Of a DNA stretch of 64,000 nt, positions 1 to 12,399 are shown piece by piece (positions within the stretch are counted from its first letter, which is position 1; every line of letters starts with the position of its first letter). The notes beneath the pieces are model-generated. The model was given only the letters and a program-made list of their open reading frames with translations, did not search any database and had not been told where the DNA came from. Both the position numbers and the translations under genes were made by a program. Origin of the DNA: Aquibium sp. ELW1220 (GTDB lineage: Bacteria > Pseudomonadota > Alphaproteobacteria > Rhizobiales > Rhizobiaceae); contig NZ_JAOAOQ010000015.1 in the NCBI RefSeq assembly GCF_030398385.1, positions 1-64,000 of the forward strand, in the 5' to 3' direction.

Positions 1-1
1 T

Positions 2-400
2 GACGTGGAGATCCTCGCATCCTTGCCGGGAGTGGGAAGGATCGTCCTCGCCACGCTGCTTGCAGAAGCCTTCGATGCCCTGCAGCGACGCGACTACGCC
101 GCCTTGCGCAGTCTGACAGGAACAGCGCCGGTCACCAAGCGGTCGGGCAAGAGTTGCATCGTCGTCAGACGACAGGCCTGTCACGACCGGCTCGCCAACG
201 CCGTGTACCATTGGGCACGCGTCGCCATCCAGCACGACCTCAGCAGCCGTTCGAAGTACGCCGCCCTTCGGAGCCGAGGTCACAGCCACGGCCGCGCCCT
301 GCGCTCCGTCGCCGACCGCCTCCTCAACGTCGCCTGTGCCATGCTGAAAGCCGGAACCACCTTCGACCCGTCCCTGGCGACCCAGAAAACCTCTTGCTAA
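2..400 (+). pseudogene. IS110-family transposase, C-terminal part (cut by window start)
   Basis: The frame is already open at the first base, so the 5' part lies outside the window and only about 132 residues are visible; whether the full gene is intact cannot be judged. The visible part matches the C-terminal Transposase_20 domain of IS110/IS1111 recombinases: a helix-hairpin-helix-like LPGVGRI stretch, then TGTAPVTKRSGKS with the conserved small-residue/serine segment, then a basic helical tail. The GTG at position 5 is inside the domain and is not a real start. IS110 elements lack a DDE nuclease and usually lack terminal inverted repeats; none is obvious here. A large palindrome starts 12 bp after the stop. 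Confident for the family, unsure of the element's completeness. Confidence 0.8.
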
Positions 401-801
401 ACGGTGGGGAGTCCCCCCCACTGCGTGGGGCTGGAGGATAAGCCGCCGGCAGCACTGCCGCCCATCCTCCAGCCCCACGAAGTGGGGGGGAGGTGCCGAG
501 CGAAGCGAGGCGGAGGGGGGGACCCCGCCGCACCGATGCTCACGCCTTTCACGCCAGCCACGACCGGCATGGCCGCAAGGACGATGAAACCCTGCGGCCT
601 CGACCGGCCTCGGCTGCATCATGCCGAATGCCACCCACCGCACGGCCCCCATCGCCGCCGCTGCGCGCCATCCTCCGCATCCCTCCGCCGCCGCTGCGCG
701 CCCCACCCTCGGCATGGCCCCGCAAAAAAATCTTAGCCCGTCTATCCACGCCCCCCTCGACCCGCGCGACACTCTGCGCGGTGATAACGGAGGCGGCGGC
801 G
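401..801. other. Gene-free stretch after the IS110 end
   Basis: About 400 bases with no credible gene. It holds the palindrome at 412-491 and, beyond it, C/G-rich low-complexity sequence whose open frames are proline/arginine-rich and look like by-products of base composition. An AACGGAGG ribosome-binding site at about 786-793 belongs to the next gene. Confidence 0.6.
412..491. repeat. Large palindromic REP-like element
   Basis: Two 28-base arms (412-439 and 464-491) are reverse complements with a single mismatch. The arms end in a GGGG/CCCC run flanked by CTGGAGGAT and ATCCTCCAG. The 24-base spacer itself contains a small hairpin, GGCAG-CA-CTGCC (448-459), so the whole can fold as a nested cruciform. 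Only one copy is visible in this window. It looks like a repetitive extragenic palindrome rather than a terminator because no T-run follows. It sits directly after the IS110 transposase. Confidence 0.75.
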
Positions 802-1779
802 ATGGACTGGCAGGCGGCGGTGGAGTGGAGGGCGGCGGCGCTGCGGCGCATCGTCTCCTCGCTCGTCGCCATGGTCGGCCGCGGCACCGACGACGACCTG
901 CGCCCCCCGGATGCGGTGCCGGCCGACCGCCCCACCCTTTCGCGCCGGCGCCACCGCGCCCTGACGCGCGTGCTGCGGCCGGTCGAGGCTGCGGCGCGGC
1001 GGCTGGTCATCGTGCTGGCGCTGGCCGTCCATGCCGCGCCGCAGGCGCAGGCGGACGCGGCAGACAGGCCTGCGGCCGACCTGCCGAAGGCGCAAAAGGG
1101 CCGTCCGCGCCGCGCCCACGCGCCGCGCCAGCCCGTTGCCGCATCGACCAGCCTGGCCAGCGGCACCCGGTCCGGCATCGTCATCCGGCATCTCCGTGAC
1201 GCCCATCCCACCTTCGGCATCGCGGTCGGCTCTCTGGTGGGTCCCGCGCCGGTGCCCGCCTGGGCGATACCGCCGGCGCCGAAGCCGCCGCGCCGGCTGC
1301 GCCTGCCGCTCACCGACCCCCTGCGCCGAACGAGCAAACGACGAAGCGCGCCGCGCAGCCGGCCAAGCATCTGGTTCCCCGGCTCCGAAGCCGAGCGCGC
1401 GCCCGCCTGGCGAGCGCCGCGGCCGGACGACCGGCTCGACGCGACCCGGCTGATGCTGCGCATCGAGGCGCTGGCCGACGCGCTCGACGACCTGAACGGC
1501 GAAGCGAAACGCTTCCTGCGCTGGCGCGCCCGCCGCGCCGCCGAGCGCGCGCGGGACCGGCGCGCCGAAGCGCTCGCGCCCGAGGACACGGGCTATGCCC
1601 CGGGCGAGACGCCGGCAGCCCATGCCCGCCGCATGTCACGCCGTTTCCGCCGCGTCGGGCCGTTGCGCCTCGGCCGCCCGCCCGGCGGCCGGACACGGCG
1701 AAAGGACGAGATCTTCGTCATTCGCGACGAACTCAACGCGCAGGCCCACGGCCTGCTGGCGCGGTACGACACCTCATGA
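802..1779 (+). CDS. Uncharacterised basic, proline-rich protein
   Basis: A 325-residue protein that I do not recognise by function. I place the start at 802 because GGAGG lies 8-12 bases upstream; the same frame is open much further upstream, but that part is low-complexity. A hydrophobic stretch (about residues 70-85, RRLVIVLALAVHAA) could be a membrane or export segment. A middle region is rich in Pro, Arg and Ala. The C-terminal third has a helical, charged segment (ALADALDDLNGEAKRFLRWR) of the kind seen in conserved hypothetical proteins of Mesorhizobium relatives, and ends in a better-conserved-looking EIFVIRDELNAQAHGLL. It is flanked by the IS110 end and the DUF72 gene, so the context gives no clue. 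Real coding is likely from the structured C-terminus. Confidence 0.6.
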   Translation: MDWQAAVEWRAAALRRIVSSLVAMVGRGTDDDLRPPDAVPADRPTLSRRRHRALTRVLRPVEAAARRLVIVLALAVHAAPQAQADAADRPAADLPKAQKGRPRRAHAPRQPVAASTSLASGTRSGIVIRHLRDAHPTFGIAVGSLVGPAPVPAWAIPPAPKPPRRLRLPLTDPLRRTSKRRSAPRSRPSIWFPGSEAERAPAWRAPRPDDRLDATRLMLRIEALADALDDLNGEAKRFLRWRARRAAERARDRRAEALAPEDTGYAPGETPAAHARRMSRRFRRVGPLRLGRPPGGRTRRKDEIFVIRDELNAQAHGLLARYDTS

Positions 1780-1939
1780 CCTTTCGGGCCGCCGCTTCCG
1801 GCCGTCCGCCCCGCCCGGATCCCGTCCGGCAGCGGTCGCGTCCGCTTGTCCGCGCCCCTGTCAGCAGCCCGCCGCAATCGGGTGGACAAGCGGCAGCCGG
1901 CCGCGCAGGCTGTAGCCTCTGCAACCGGGAGACGATCAC

Positions 1940-2743
1940 ATGCAGTCCGGAACCATCCGAGCCGGCTTCGGCGGCTGGACCTTCGAGCCCTGGGAGGGCA
2001 GCTTCTATCCGGCCGACCTGCCGAAGAAGAAGCAGCTGGAGTTCGCCGCCCGCCAGGTGTCGACCATCGAGGTCAACGGCACCTACTACCGCGGCCAGAC
2101 GCCGGAAACCTTCGCCAAATGGGCGGCCGAGGCGCCCGATGGCTTCGTCTTCGCCCTCAAGGGCAACCGTTTCGTCACCAACAAGAAGGTCCTCGCCTCG
2201 GCCGGCGACTCGATGGCGAAATTCTTCGCCCAGGGCATCGAGGAACTGGGAGCCAAGCTCGGCCCGATCGTCTGGCAGTTCGCGCCGACGAAGCGGTTCG
2301 AGCCCGACGATTTCGAGGGGTTCCTGAAGCTCCTGCCCGAGACCCATGCGGGCCTCGTCCTCCGCCACGTGCTGGAGGTGCGCCACGCCTCCTTCGTCGA
2401 CCCCGCCTTCGTCGCGCTCGCCCGCAGGCATGGCGCGGCGATCTGCTACGCGCATCATTTCGACTATCCCGAGATCGCCGACGTCACCGCCGGTTTCGTC
2501 TATGCGCGGCTGCAGCGCGGCGACGACGACGTGCCGACCGCCTATCCGCCGGCCGAACTCGAAGCCTGGGCACGCCGCGCCCGCCTCTGGGCCGAGGGCG
2601 GCGTGCCGGACGACCTGCCGCTGGCCGACCCCGATGCGAAGGTGGAGAAGCGCCCGCGCGACGTCTTCGTCTACGTCATCCACGAGGGCAAGATCCGCGC
2701 CCCGCACGGCGCCATCGCGCTGCAGCGGCTCGCCGACGGATGA
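1940..2743 (+). CDS. DUF72 domain-containing protein (YecE family)
   Basis: A 267-residue single-domain protein spanning the whole DUF72/YecE fold, a TIM-barrel-like family of unknown biochemical role. Typical family segments are visible: GFGGWTFEPWEGSFYP at the N-terminus, EVNGTYYRGQ, FALKGNRFVTNKK and LGPIVWQFAP. The start at 1940 is preceded by GGGAGACGATC, a good ribosome-binding site. The gene stands alone, with maeB following on the same strand after about 100 bases. The family assignment is secure; no substrate should be inferred. Confidence 0.9.
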   Translation: MQSGTIRAGFGGWTFEPWEGSFYPADLPKKKQLEFAARQVSTIEVNGTYYRGQTPETFAKWAAEAPDGFVFALKGNRFVTNKKVLASAGDSMAKFFAQGIEELGAKLGPIVWQFAPTKRFEPDDFEGFLKLLPETHAGLVLRHVLEVRHASFVDPAFVALARRHGAAICYAHHFDYPEIADVTAGFVYARLQRGDDDVPTAYPPAELEAWARRARLWAEGGVPDDLPLADPDAKVEKRPRDVFVYVIHEGKIRAPHGAIALQRLADG

Positions 2744-2846
2744 CCGGCGGCGGCTGCGAAACAGTTTCGGCCGTCACGCCCTCGAAATCCGCGCCCGCCA
2801 TGCTAAACCCGTTCAGTTGCCAGGCCAGGATGCGGAATCGTTTTCG

Positions 2847-5183
<2,337 letters not shown>

Positions 5184-5226
5184 CATGCGGCGCGCATCGG
5201 AACGGACGGGCGGGATCGGCGAGGAC

Positions 5227-6477
5227 ATGGCCATGGCGGTGACGGCGAAAGGGGCGACGCGCGGCGCGATCATCGCCCTCGTCCTGCTCGCGGCCGGCCT
5301 GCCGTCCGCCTCCGACGCCGCCGCCTCGTCGCGCATCTGCCGCGACCTCGAGGGTCAGCTCGCCCGCGCCGGCAACACGGGCGGCTCGCCCGCCCGCGCC
5401 CGCCAGTACGAGAAGGCGATCGCCGACCAGCTCCGCCAGATCGACCGGGCCGAGGGCCAGCTGCGCGGCGCCGGCTGCTCGGGCATCTTCGGCGGCAATA
5501 CCGGCCAGGCGTGCCAGTCGCTCCGCTCCACCCTGCAGCGCATGAACGCCAACCTGGCGAGCCTCCAGCGCAAGTCCCGCCAGGTCTCCGGCGGGCGCGA
5601 CGGCTCCGCCTCGCGGGCGCGCATCCTCGCCTCGCTCGACGCCAATGACTGCCGTGGTGCCACCGCCGCGCCGCGGGACGGCGGCGCCCGGGCCCGCGGC
5701 GCGCCCTCCTTCCTCGACCGCCTGTTCGGCGGCGGCCTGGAAGAGCGGCGTCCCGACCGGATCGTCCGCGAACCCGCCGACGAGAACCGCGAACGCCAGC
5801 GCGTCGTCATCCGGAACGGCAGCCGCATCGAGATCCGGCCACGCTTCTCGGGAACGTTCCGGACGCTCTGCGTGCGGGCCTGCGACGGCTACTTCTTCCC
5901 GGTCGCCTATTCGACCTTCGCCGACGAACTCGACCGCGACGCCGCGGCCTGCCAGGCGCAGTGCCCGGGGACCGAGGTCGAACTCTACATCCACCGGACG
6001 CCGGGCGAGGAGGCGGACCAGATGGTATCGCTGTCGGGCGTTCCCTACACCGCCCTGCCGACCGCCTTCCGCTACCGCCAGACCGGCTTCGTCCGACCCG
6101 AATCCTGCGGCTGCGGCGCGCCGAAGAGTTTTTCCATCATCGCCGGCGACCACGCGGCCCCGGCCGATCCCGCCAGTGCGACCGATCCCGCCGGCGAGCC
6201 GCCCGCGGAGACGGCGATGGTCCCCCTGCCGCGCCGGCGCCCCGATCCGGCCACCGATCCGGAGAGCCTCGCCAACCGCGACGGCGGCCTCGACCGGGCG
6301 GCCATCCTCGCCATCGTCGAGGCGATGACGCCCGACCCGGCGCCGACCGCGTCGACCGAAGAACGGTCGACGGCGTCGACCGCCGAGCGGCGTATCAGGG
6401 TCGTCGGGCCAGCGTTCCTTCTCGACCAAGAAGCGGCAGGAGGTCTGCAAGCTCCGGCCCCTGGTCTCGTCCGGTAA
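5227..6477 (+). CDS. Secreted DUF2865 domain-containing protein
   Basis: A 416-residue exported protein of unknown function. I chose the ATG at 5227 because GGCGAGG precedes it and it begins a signal peptide (hydrophobic [18 protein letters not shown], cleavage near AAA). After a glutamine/arginine-rich helical part comes the DUF2865 core (about 205-305), with several cysteines: [38 protein letters not shown]. Its 3' end runs 83 bases into the convergent gltX gene, so the last 27 or so residues are antisense to gltX and unlikely to be conserved. It is 43 bases downstream of maeB on the same strand, but a functional link is not evident. Confidence 0.85.
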   Translation: MAMAVTAKGATRGAIIALVLLAAGLPSASDAAASSRICRDLEGQLARAGNTGGSPARARQYEKAIADQLRQIDRAEGQLRGAGCSGIFGGNTGQACQSLRSTLQRMNANLASLQRKSRQVSGGRDGSASRARILASLDANDCRGATAAPRDGGARARGAPSFLDRLFGGGLEERRPDRIVREPADENRERQRVVIRNGSRIEIRPRFSGTFRTLCVRACDGYFFPVAYSTFADELDRDAAACQAQCPGTEVELYIHRTPGEEADQMVSLSGVPYTALPTAFRYRQTGFVRPESCGCGAPKSFSIIAGDHAAPADPASATDPAGEPPAETAMVPLPRRRPDPATDPESLANRDGGLDRAAILAIVEAMTPDPAPTASTEERSTASTAERRIRVVGPAFLLDQEAAGGLQAPAPGLVR

Positions 6478-7768
6478 GCGCAAGCCTGAGCGGCATGAAC
6501 AGCGTCTTGCCCTTCCGTCCCGTCGTCTCGCGCACGGCGCTCGTCCAGGCCTTGAACGTGCCTGCGTCCCACGGCTCGTCCGGCAGCAGGTCGAAGGCCT
6601 CGCGCAGGAAGGCGACATCGGCGTCGCTGAAGGTCACACCCGGCTCGGGCCTGACCGTCACGATCTTCCACCAGGACGTGACGTCCTGCAGCCGGTCGAG
6701 ATTGCCCCGGATCGCCATCCAGAAGGCCTCGGCCTTCTCGCCCATGACGCCGAAGGCGACGAGCCGGTCGCGGACCCTTTCGAACGGCATCGCCTGGACG
6801 AGCGCGCGGTTGAGCCCCGTGAGATCCTCGGGATCGAACTTGGCGGCCGACCGCGAGGTCGCCTCCGGATCGAAGCGCTCGGCGAGCTTCATCATGTCGC
6901 CCTCGGGCACGACGTTCTCCGAGGTCCCCGTCAGCACGGCCAGCGACGCGATCGCCATCGGCTCCAGCCCGCTCTCGCGCAGGCTGCGGATCGACAGGGC
7001 GCCCGTCCGCTTCGACAGCCCCTCGCCGGTCGCCGTGGTCAGCAGGTTGTGGTGGCCGAAGGCCGGCACCGTGGCGCCGAGCGCCTGGAACAGGGCGATC
7101 TGAACGCCGGTGTTGGTCACATGGTCGTCGCCGCGGATCACATGGGTGACCCCGAGCTCGATATCGTCGACGACGGAGGGCAGCGTATAGAGATAGGTCC
7201 CGTCCTCGCGCACCAGGATCGGATCGGACAGCGACCCGATATCGACGGTCTCGGACCCGCGCACCACGTCGGTCCAGCTCACCAGGGTGCGCACCGGATC
7301 GAAGGGGTCGCGGCGGAAATTCGGCAGCCGGAACCGCCAGTGCGCCCGGCGACCTTCCGCCTCGAAGGCGGCCCGGTCCTTCGCCGAATAGGCCAGCCCT
7401 TCGCGGCCGTAGATCGGCGGGAGCTTTCGCGACAGGCGGATCTTGCGCTTGAGATCGAGTTCCTCCGGCGTCTCGTAGCACGGATAGAGCGCGCCGCTCT
7501 TCTTGAGACGCTCGACCGCTTCGGCGTGCGAGGCGCCGCGCCGCGACTGGTACTCGACCGCGTCGGGGAAGATGTTGAGCCAGTGGAGATCGTAGAGCGT
7601 CTGGTCGGCATATTCCTGCCTCGACCGCTCGACGTCGGTATCGTCGAACCGCAGGATGAAGCGGCCGCGGTTCTTCAGCGCGAACAGCCAGTTGAACAGC
7701 GCGGTGCGCGCGTTGCCGATATGGATCTGGCCGGTCGGCGATGGGGCGAAGCGGACGGTGACGGTCAT
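6395..7768 (-). CDS. gltX: Glutamyl-tRNA synthetase
   Basis: A 457-residue class I aminoacyl-tRNA synthetase that charges tRNA-Glu, and in Gln-lacking systems tRNA-Gln for later amidation. The HIGH-type motif is HIGN at residues 16-19 within [13 protein letters not shown], and the KMSKS-type loop is GLSKRTGA. The C-terminal anticodon-binding helix bundle is complete and ends in [11 protein letters not shown], so the stop at 6395 is the natural one. Many Hyphomicrobiales carry two gltX copies; this could be either. The start codon overlaps the MFS stop (ATGA, 7765-7768), which implies translational coupling. Its 3' end overlaps the facing DUF2865 gene by 83 bases. Confidence 0.93.
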   Translation of the reverse strand: MTVTVRFAPSPTGQIHIGNARTALFNWLFALKNRGRFILRFDDTDVERSRQEYADQTLYDLHWLNIFPDAVEYQSRRGASHAEAVERLKKSGALYPCYETPEELDLKRKIRLSRKLPPIYGREGLAYSAKDRAAFEAEGRRAHWRFRLPNFRRDPFDPVRTLVSWTDVVRGSETVDIGSLSDPILVREDGTYLYTLPSVVDDIELGVTHVIRGDDHVTNTGVQIALFQALGATVPAFGHHNLLTTATGEGLSKRTGALSIRSLRESGLEPMAIASLAVLTGTSENVVPEGDMMKLAERFDPEATSRSAAKFDPEDLTGLNRALVQAMPFERVRDRLVAFGVMGEKAEAFWMAIRGNLDRLQDVTSWWKIVTVRPEPGVTFSDADVAFLREAFDLLPDEPWDAGTFKAWTSAVRETTGRKGKTLFMPLRLALTGRDQGPELADLLPLLGREGTLARRP

Positions 7769-9009
7769 GGTCGCGAGGTATCCGAAGCGTGATTCTCTAG
7801 CAAGCTACGCTGCTGCAGCCTGCGCGTCACGAGGCTCATCACCACAACCATGGCGAGGCAGTAAAGGCCCATGGCGACCACCTGCGCCGGCAGCGCGATG
7901 CCGGCGTCGATCAGGTAGCCGGTCAGGCCCGGACCCATGGCCGTGGCGAAGACCAGGATGGCCACCATCACCGCCCTGATCGAGCCCAGATGCTTCAGCC
8001 CGTAGATCTCCGGCCACAGCGCGCCGAACAGCGTCGAGGAGAAACCGTAGGACACGCCGAGCAGCGCCATGAACACGAAGACGCTCCACTGCGCATCGAG
8101 CAGCCCGAGCACGAGGCACGACAGCCCGAGCGGCACGAGGAAGCTCGGCAGCAGGGCCACGGCCGAGAAGCGGTCGATCAGCTGCCCGGCCACCAGCGCA
8201 AATGTGATGGTCATCGCCGCCATGAAGGTGAAGGACCCGGCGAAGAGCTCGATCGACCAGCCGCGAAGTTCCACGAGGTAGACCTGGTGGAAGAAGATCG
8301 TGGTGCCGATGAACCCCGGCGCCATCACCCCCATCAGCAGCAGATAGAACAGCGGGTCGCCGAGCACCTCGGCGCGCGTCCAGTCGCGCGCGGCAGGCTT
8401 GGTCGACGTCGGGTCGGAAGCGCGCGGCGCCCGCTCGATAGCGATCAGCCCCGCGACCGCGGGCAGCGCGACGAGGATCAGCACGGCGGCGGCGATCAGC
8501 CACGAGTTCCGCCAGCCGACCAGGCCGGCGACGAAGACGAACAGCAGGGGAAAGATCGCCTCCCCGGCATTGTGGCCGAGCGTGGTGACCGACACCGCCC
8601 GGCCGCGCTGCGCGGCGAACCACCGCGCCATCGCCGTCATGGCGTTGTGGGTCATCATACCCTGCCCGAACAGCCGCAGCATGTAGATGCTGACCACGAG
8701 GAGGACGACGTTCTGCGAGACGGACATCATCACCGCCGCAAGCGCCAGCATCGGCATGATGAAGAGCGCGACCGTCCGGGCGGAATGGCGGTCGACGACC
8801 TGTCCGAGCTTGGGCAGCGTCAGGGCGCTTCCGAGCGTCGCCAGCATGTAGATCAGGCCGAAGTCGCCATGCGACAGGCCATACTCCCGCCTCACGTCGC
8901 CGGCCGAAAGCGAGATGAAGAAGGTCTGGCCGAAGGACGAGAAGAAGGTGAGCAGAAACCCGCCGGCGAGCCAGCGCGCATTGTCGCGAAGGAAGACGAG
9001 GAAGGACAT
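7765..9009 (-). CDS. Major facilitator superfamily transporter
   Basis: A 414-residue polytopic inner-membrane protein with about 12 hydrophobic segments and a central cytoplasmic loop (around the stretch [18 protein letters not shown]). The start [17 protein letters not shown] at 9009 is preferred; an ATG at 9066 in frame would add 19 polar residues with no better ribosome-binding site. Family features include the loop 2-3 motif [15 protein letters not shown]. It resembles single-substrate uptake or efflux MFS proteins, but no substrate can be read from the sequence. It overlaps gltX by 4 bases and is the first gene of that pair. Confidence 0.85.
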   Translation of the reverse strand: MSFLVFLRDNARWLAGGFLLTFFSSFGQTFFISLSAGDVRREYGLSHGDFGLIYMLATLGSALTLPKLGQVVDRHSARTVALFIMPMLALAAVMMSVSQNVVLLVVSIYMLRLFGQGMMTHNAMTAMARWFAAQRGRAVSVTTLGHNAGEAIFPLLFVFVAGLVGWRNSWLIAAAVLILVALPAVAGLIAIERAPRASDPTSTKPAARDWTRAEVLGDPLFYLLLMGVMAPGFIGTTIFFHQVYLVELRGWSIELFAGSFTFMAAMTITFALVAGQLIDRFSAVALLPSFLVPLGLSCLVLGLLDAQWSVFVFMALLGVSYGFSSTLFGALWPEIYGLKHLGSIRAVMVAILVFATAMGPGLTGYLIDAGIALPAQVVAMGLYCLAMVVVMSLVTRRLQQRSLLENHASDTSRP

Positions 9010-9260
9010 CGGCTCACGGTCGGTGGAGATGAAGTGGTCCTGGCCGCGGCTTGAAGGAAGCGCCACGGCGCGGCCGGCACGGTGCTCACCAAACCTCTAG
9101 GCCCGGGGCGCCGCGATGAACAGGGCAACCCGCCGTTGGACCATTGTGTTCCGCGCCTTGCCGCAAGACCTCCCCTGACGAACAATCGCCGGGATGACCG
9201 CAGCCCGCAAACTGTGCTATGGGCGCGGCAACCTCCCGTTCCGTTATCGAAAGTCCCGCA

Positions 9261-10574
9261 ATGAACGCTCCGCGCGTCTCCTTCGTCAGTCTCGGTTGCC
9301 CCAAGGCGCTGGTCGATTCCGAGCGCATCCTCACGCGCCTGCGCGCCGAGGGCTACGAGATCGCCCGCAAGCACGACGGCGCCGACCTCGTCGTCGTCAA
9401 CACCTGCGGCTTTCTCGATTCCGCGCGCGACGAGTCGCTGGCCGCGATCGGCGAGGCGATGGCCGAAAACGGCAAGGTCATCGTGACGGGCTGCATGGGC
9501 GCCACGCCCGAACTGATCCGCGAAAAGCATCCGAACGTGCTGGCGATCACCGGACCGCAGGCCTACGAGAGCGTGATGGCAGCCGTGCACGAGGCAGCCC
9601 CGCCTGCGCACGAGCCCTTCGTCGACCTGATCCCGCCGCAGGGCGTCAAGCTGACGCCGCGCCACTACGCCTATCTGAAGATTTCGGAGGGCTGCAACAA
9701 CCGCTGCTCCTTCTGCATCATCCCTGCCCTGCGCGGCGATCTGGTCTCGCGCCCGGTCGGCGACGTGCTGCGCGAGGCCGAGCGCCTGGTCGCCGCCGGC
9801 GTGAAGGAACTCCTCGTCATCTCGCAGGACACCAGCGCCTACGGCATCGACCTGAAATACGCGCCGAGCCTGTGGCGCGACCGCGAGGTGCGGACGCGGT
9901 TCCTCGACCTGTCGCGGGAACTCGGCGAACTCGGCGCCTGGGTGCGGATGCACTACGTCTACCCCTACCCGCATGTCGACGAGGTCATCCCGCTGATGGC
10001 CGAGCACAAGATCCTGCCCTATCTCGACATTCCCTTCCAGCACGCCTCGCCGCGCGTTCTGAAGAACATGCGGCGTCCGGCGCATCAGGAAAAGACGCTC
10101 GAGCGCATCGGCCGCTGGCGCGAGACCTGCCCGGACCTCGCGCTGCGCTCCACCTTCATCGTCGGCTTCCCCGGCGAGACGGAGGAGGACTTCGAGATGC
10201 TGCTCGACTGGCTGGACGAGGCGAAGATCGAACGCGCGGGCTGCTTCAAATACGAGCCCGTCGGCGGCGCGAAGGCGAACGACCTCGGGCTGGAGCCCGT
10301 GCCGGAGGAGGTCAAGGACATCCGCTGGAACCGCTTCATGGCGCGCCAGCAGAAGATCTCGGCCAATCTGCTCAAGAAGAAGGTCGGCAAGCGCCTGCCC
10401 GTCATCATCGACGAGGCGAACGGCACGGCCGCCAGGGGCCGCACCAAGTACGACGCGCCGGAGATCGACGGCGCCGTCCACGTCCAGTCGCGCCGGCCAC
10501 TGCGCGTCGGCGACATCGTCACCGTCAAGATCGACGAGGCGGACGCCTACGATCTCTACGGCCAGGCGGTCTGA
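9261..10574 (+). CDS. rimO: Ribosomal protein S12 methylthiotransferase RimO
   Basis: A 437-residue radical-SAM enzyme that methylthiolates the conserved aspartate of ribosomal protein S12. The N-terminal UPF0004 domain has the three cluster cysteines C13, C49 and C78 (SLGC, NTCG, TGCMG); the radical-SAM domain has C145, C149 and C152 in CNNRCSFC; a TRAM domain closes the protein (from about residue 370). I chose the ATG at 9261, which begins [19 protein letters not shown] as in other RimO proteins; an in-frame start at 9219 adds an unrelated leader. It is monocistronic and ends 18 bases from the end of the convergent holB. RimO is favoured over MiaB by the [12 protein letters not shown] signature. 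Confidence 0.95.
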   Translation: MNAPRVSFVSLGCPKALVDSERILTRLRAEGYEIARKHDGADLVVVNTCGFLDSARDESLAAIGEAMAENGKVIVTGCMGATPELIREKHPNVLAITGPQAYESVMAAVHEAAPPAHEPFVDLIPPQGVKLTPRHYAYLKISEGCNNRCSFCIIPALRGDLVSRPVGDVLREAERLVAAGVKELLVISQDTSAYGIDLKYAPSLWRDREVRTRFLDLSRELGELGAWVRMHYVYPYPHVDEVIPLMAEHKILPYLDIPFQHASPRVLKNMRRPAHQEKTLERIGRWRETCPDLALRSTFIVGFPGETEEDFEMLLDWLDEAKIERAGCFKYEPVGGAKANDLGLEPVPEEVKDIRWNRFMARQQKISANLLKKKVGKRLPVIIDEANGTAARGRTKYDAPEIDGAVHVQSRRPLRVGDIVTVKIDEADAYDLYGQAV

Positions 10575-10592
10575 CAGGGCAAACGGGGCCGC

Positions 10593-11642
10593 TCAGGCCG
10601 CCCTGGCCAGAACGCCCTGGATGCGGCGCACCAGCCCGAGCACGTGCTGGCGCTTGTCGAGATTGTAGGTTTCCGTCTCGGCGATCGTCCGGCTGGTCTC
10701 CTGCCAGAGCGCCGACAGCGCTTCGGCGCGGCCGAGATCGCCGGCCAGCGCCGCCGCGGTCGCCTTCGCGCCCACCCGGTCGAGCAGATGGGCGTTGAAA
10801 AGCGCGAACGGGATGGCCTGGTCTCGCCCGGCCACCGCGTCGGCGAGCTTGCCGGCCGCCGCCGGATCGAAGCGCCCGGCCTCGACGATCGTCTCGAGCG
10901 CCCCGGCGATCTCCAGACCGCCATATTCGGTGAGCAGGATCGCCTCGCGCACGCTTCCGCCGGCCCGTGCGGCGAGCGCGGCGGCATCCGGCACCGCCGT
11001 GCCGAAACTGGCCAGCACCCGCGACAGGTCCTCCGGCAGAAGCCCGTGCAGGCGCACGGTCTGGCAGCGCGAGCGGATGGTCGGCAGGAGCCCGCCGGCC
11101 GCATGCGAGATCAGGATGAAGAGCGTGCGCGACGGCGGCTCCTCGAGGTTCTTCAGGAGCGCGTTGGCCGCATTGGTGTTCATGTCGTCGGCCGGATCGA
11201 TGATGACGATCCGGTAGCCGCCGTCGTGCGAGGTCATCGACAGGAAGCGGTTGACGCGGCGGATCTCCTCCACCGTGACAGCGGTGCGGAAGGCCTTGGT
11301 CTTCTCGTTCATCGGCCGCGCCAGATAGAGCACGCCGGGATGGGCGCCGGAGGCGATCATGCGGTGCAGCGCCGACCCCGGCTCCGGCACGGCCAGCCGG
11401 TCGGGCGCGGTCGCCCGGTCCGGATACTTCAGAAGATGGTGCGCAAGATGGAAGGCGAAGGTCGCCTTGCCGATGCCGCGCGGGCCCGAGAGGATCAGCG
11501 CATGATGCATCTTGCCGCCGCGATAGGTGGCTGCGAGGCGGTTGGCCTCCGCGCCGTGGGCGACCAGCAACGGGTTCTCGGCCGGTTCGGGGATGCCGTC
11601 CAGCGTATCGTGCTGTTCGGGCGCCACTCGCTCGAAGCTCAT
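10593..11642 (-). CDS. holB: DNA polymerase III subunit delta'
   Basis: A 349-residue AAA+ clamp-loader subunit acting at the replication fork. The start at 11642 ([12 protein letters not shown]) overlaps the tmk stop by 4 bases. It shows GPRGIGKAT as a Walker-A-like loop, a [22 protein letters not shown] segment (the conserved delta'/gamma region around Walker B and the sensor) and [20 protein letters not shown] with the SRC motif typical of clamp-loader subunits. It is the last gene of rlpA-dacA-tmk-holB. In many relatives metG and tatD follow, whereas here the convergent rimO comes 18 bases later. Confidence 0.93.
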   Translation of the reverse strand: MSFERVAPEQHDTLDGIPEPAENPLLVAHGAEANRLAATYRGGKMHHALILSGPRGIGKATFAFHLAHHLLKYPDRATAPDRLAVPEPGSALHRMIASGAHPGVLYLARPMNEKTKAFRTAVTVEEIRRVNRFLSMTSHDGGYRIVIIDPADDMNTNAANALLKNLEEPPSRTLFILISHAAGGLLPTIRSRCQTVRLHGLLPEDLSRVLASFGTAVPDAAALAARAGGSVREAILLTEYGGLEIAGALETIVEAGRFDPAAAGKLADAVAGRDQAIPFALFNAHLLDRVGAKATAAALAGDLGRAEALSALWQETSRTIAETETYNLDKRQHVLGLVRRIQGVLARAA

Positions 11643-12316
11643 TCCGCTGCCGCCTTGCCTTCGCGATCGGAGAGCAGGCGGTCGACCGCCGTGTCGATCC
11701 TGGCCGCCACCTCGTCCTCCCGCCCGCCGGCATCGACGAGCACGCAGCGGTAGGGCTCGCGCATGGCGATGTCGAGGAACGCTTCGCGCCGGCGCTCGTG
11801 GATGGCGATGGTCTCCTTCTCGAAACGGTCGGCGGCAGCGCCCGCGCCGCGTCGCACGCCGGCCCGCCTCAGCCCCTCCACCGGACTGAGATCGAGGATC
11901 AGCGTCAGATCGGGCATCATGCCGTTGACGACAATGCGCTCCAGTCCGGCGACGAAGACGGGATCGAGCCCGCCGGTCACGCCCTGGTAGACACGGGTGG
12001 AATCGAGGAAGCGGTCGCACAGCACGATGGCGCCGCGCTCGACGGCGGGGCGGATCACCTGCTCGACATGGTCGGACCGGGCGGCGGCGAAGAGCAGCGC
12101 CTCCATGCGCGGCCCGAAAGGCTCCGCCGCACCCGAGAGAAGGACGTGGCGGACCGCCTCCGCACCGGGTGAGCCGCCGGGCTCCCGGGTGACCAGCACG
12201 TCATGGCCAAGACCGCGCAGCCGCTCGGCGAGCCGCCGGATCTGGGTCGACTTGCCGGCCCCCTCGCCGCCCTCGAAGGTGATGAACAGTCCGCCGTTCA
12301 GCAAGGCCGATCCCAA
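11639..12316 (-). CDS. tmk: Thymidylate kinase
   Basis: A 225-residue kinase that phosphorylates dTMP to dTDP for DNA synthesis. The P-loop GGEGAGKST is at residues 16-24, the DR(Y/F) motif is [18 protein letters not shown] binds substrate, and the lid carries basic residues in [17 protein letters not shown]. Length is typical. It lies between dacA (83 bases upstream) and holB (4-base overlap), the standard order in Hyphomicrobiales. The start at 12316 is accepted; [11 protein letters not shown] begins the fold a few residues later, so the exact N-terminus is slightly uncertain. Confidence 0.95.
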   Translation of the reverse strand: MGSALLNGGLFITFEGGEGAGKSTQIRRLAERLRGLGHDVLVTREPGGSPGAEAVRHVLLSGAAEPFGPRMEALLFAAARSDHVEQVIRPAVERGAIVLCDRFLDSTRVYQGVTGGLDPVFVAGLERIVVNGMMPDLTLILDLSPVEGLRRAGVRRGAGAAADRFEKETIAIHERRREAFLDIAMREPYRCVLVDAGGREDEVAARIDTAVDRLLSDREGKAAAE

Positions 12317-12342
12317 TCGCGCTATCCGTCCGTCTTCTTAGT

Positions 12343-12393
12343 CCGGCAGCCGGGCCACGTCCACGCCGCAGGACGTGTGCCGGGCGCTGCCGG
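12343..12393. repeat. Interrupted hairpin between dacA and tmk
   Basis: Outer arms CCGGCAGC (12343-12350) and GCTGCCGG (12386-12393) and inner arms CACGTCC (12356-12362) and GGACGTG (12371-12377) are perfect complements around an 8-base loop. There is no T-run on the transcribed minus strand, so it is not a classical terminator. It could stabilise the dacA 3' end or attenuate read-through into tmk-holB. Confidence 0.5.
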
Positions 12394-12399
12394 CAAATC

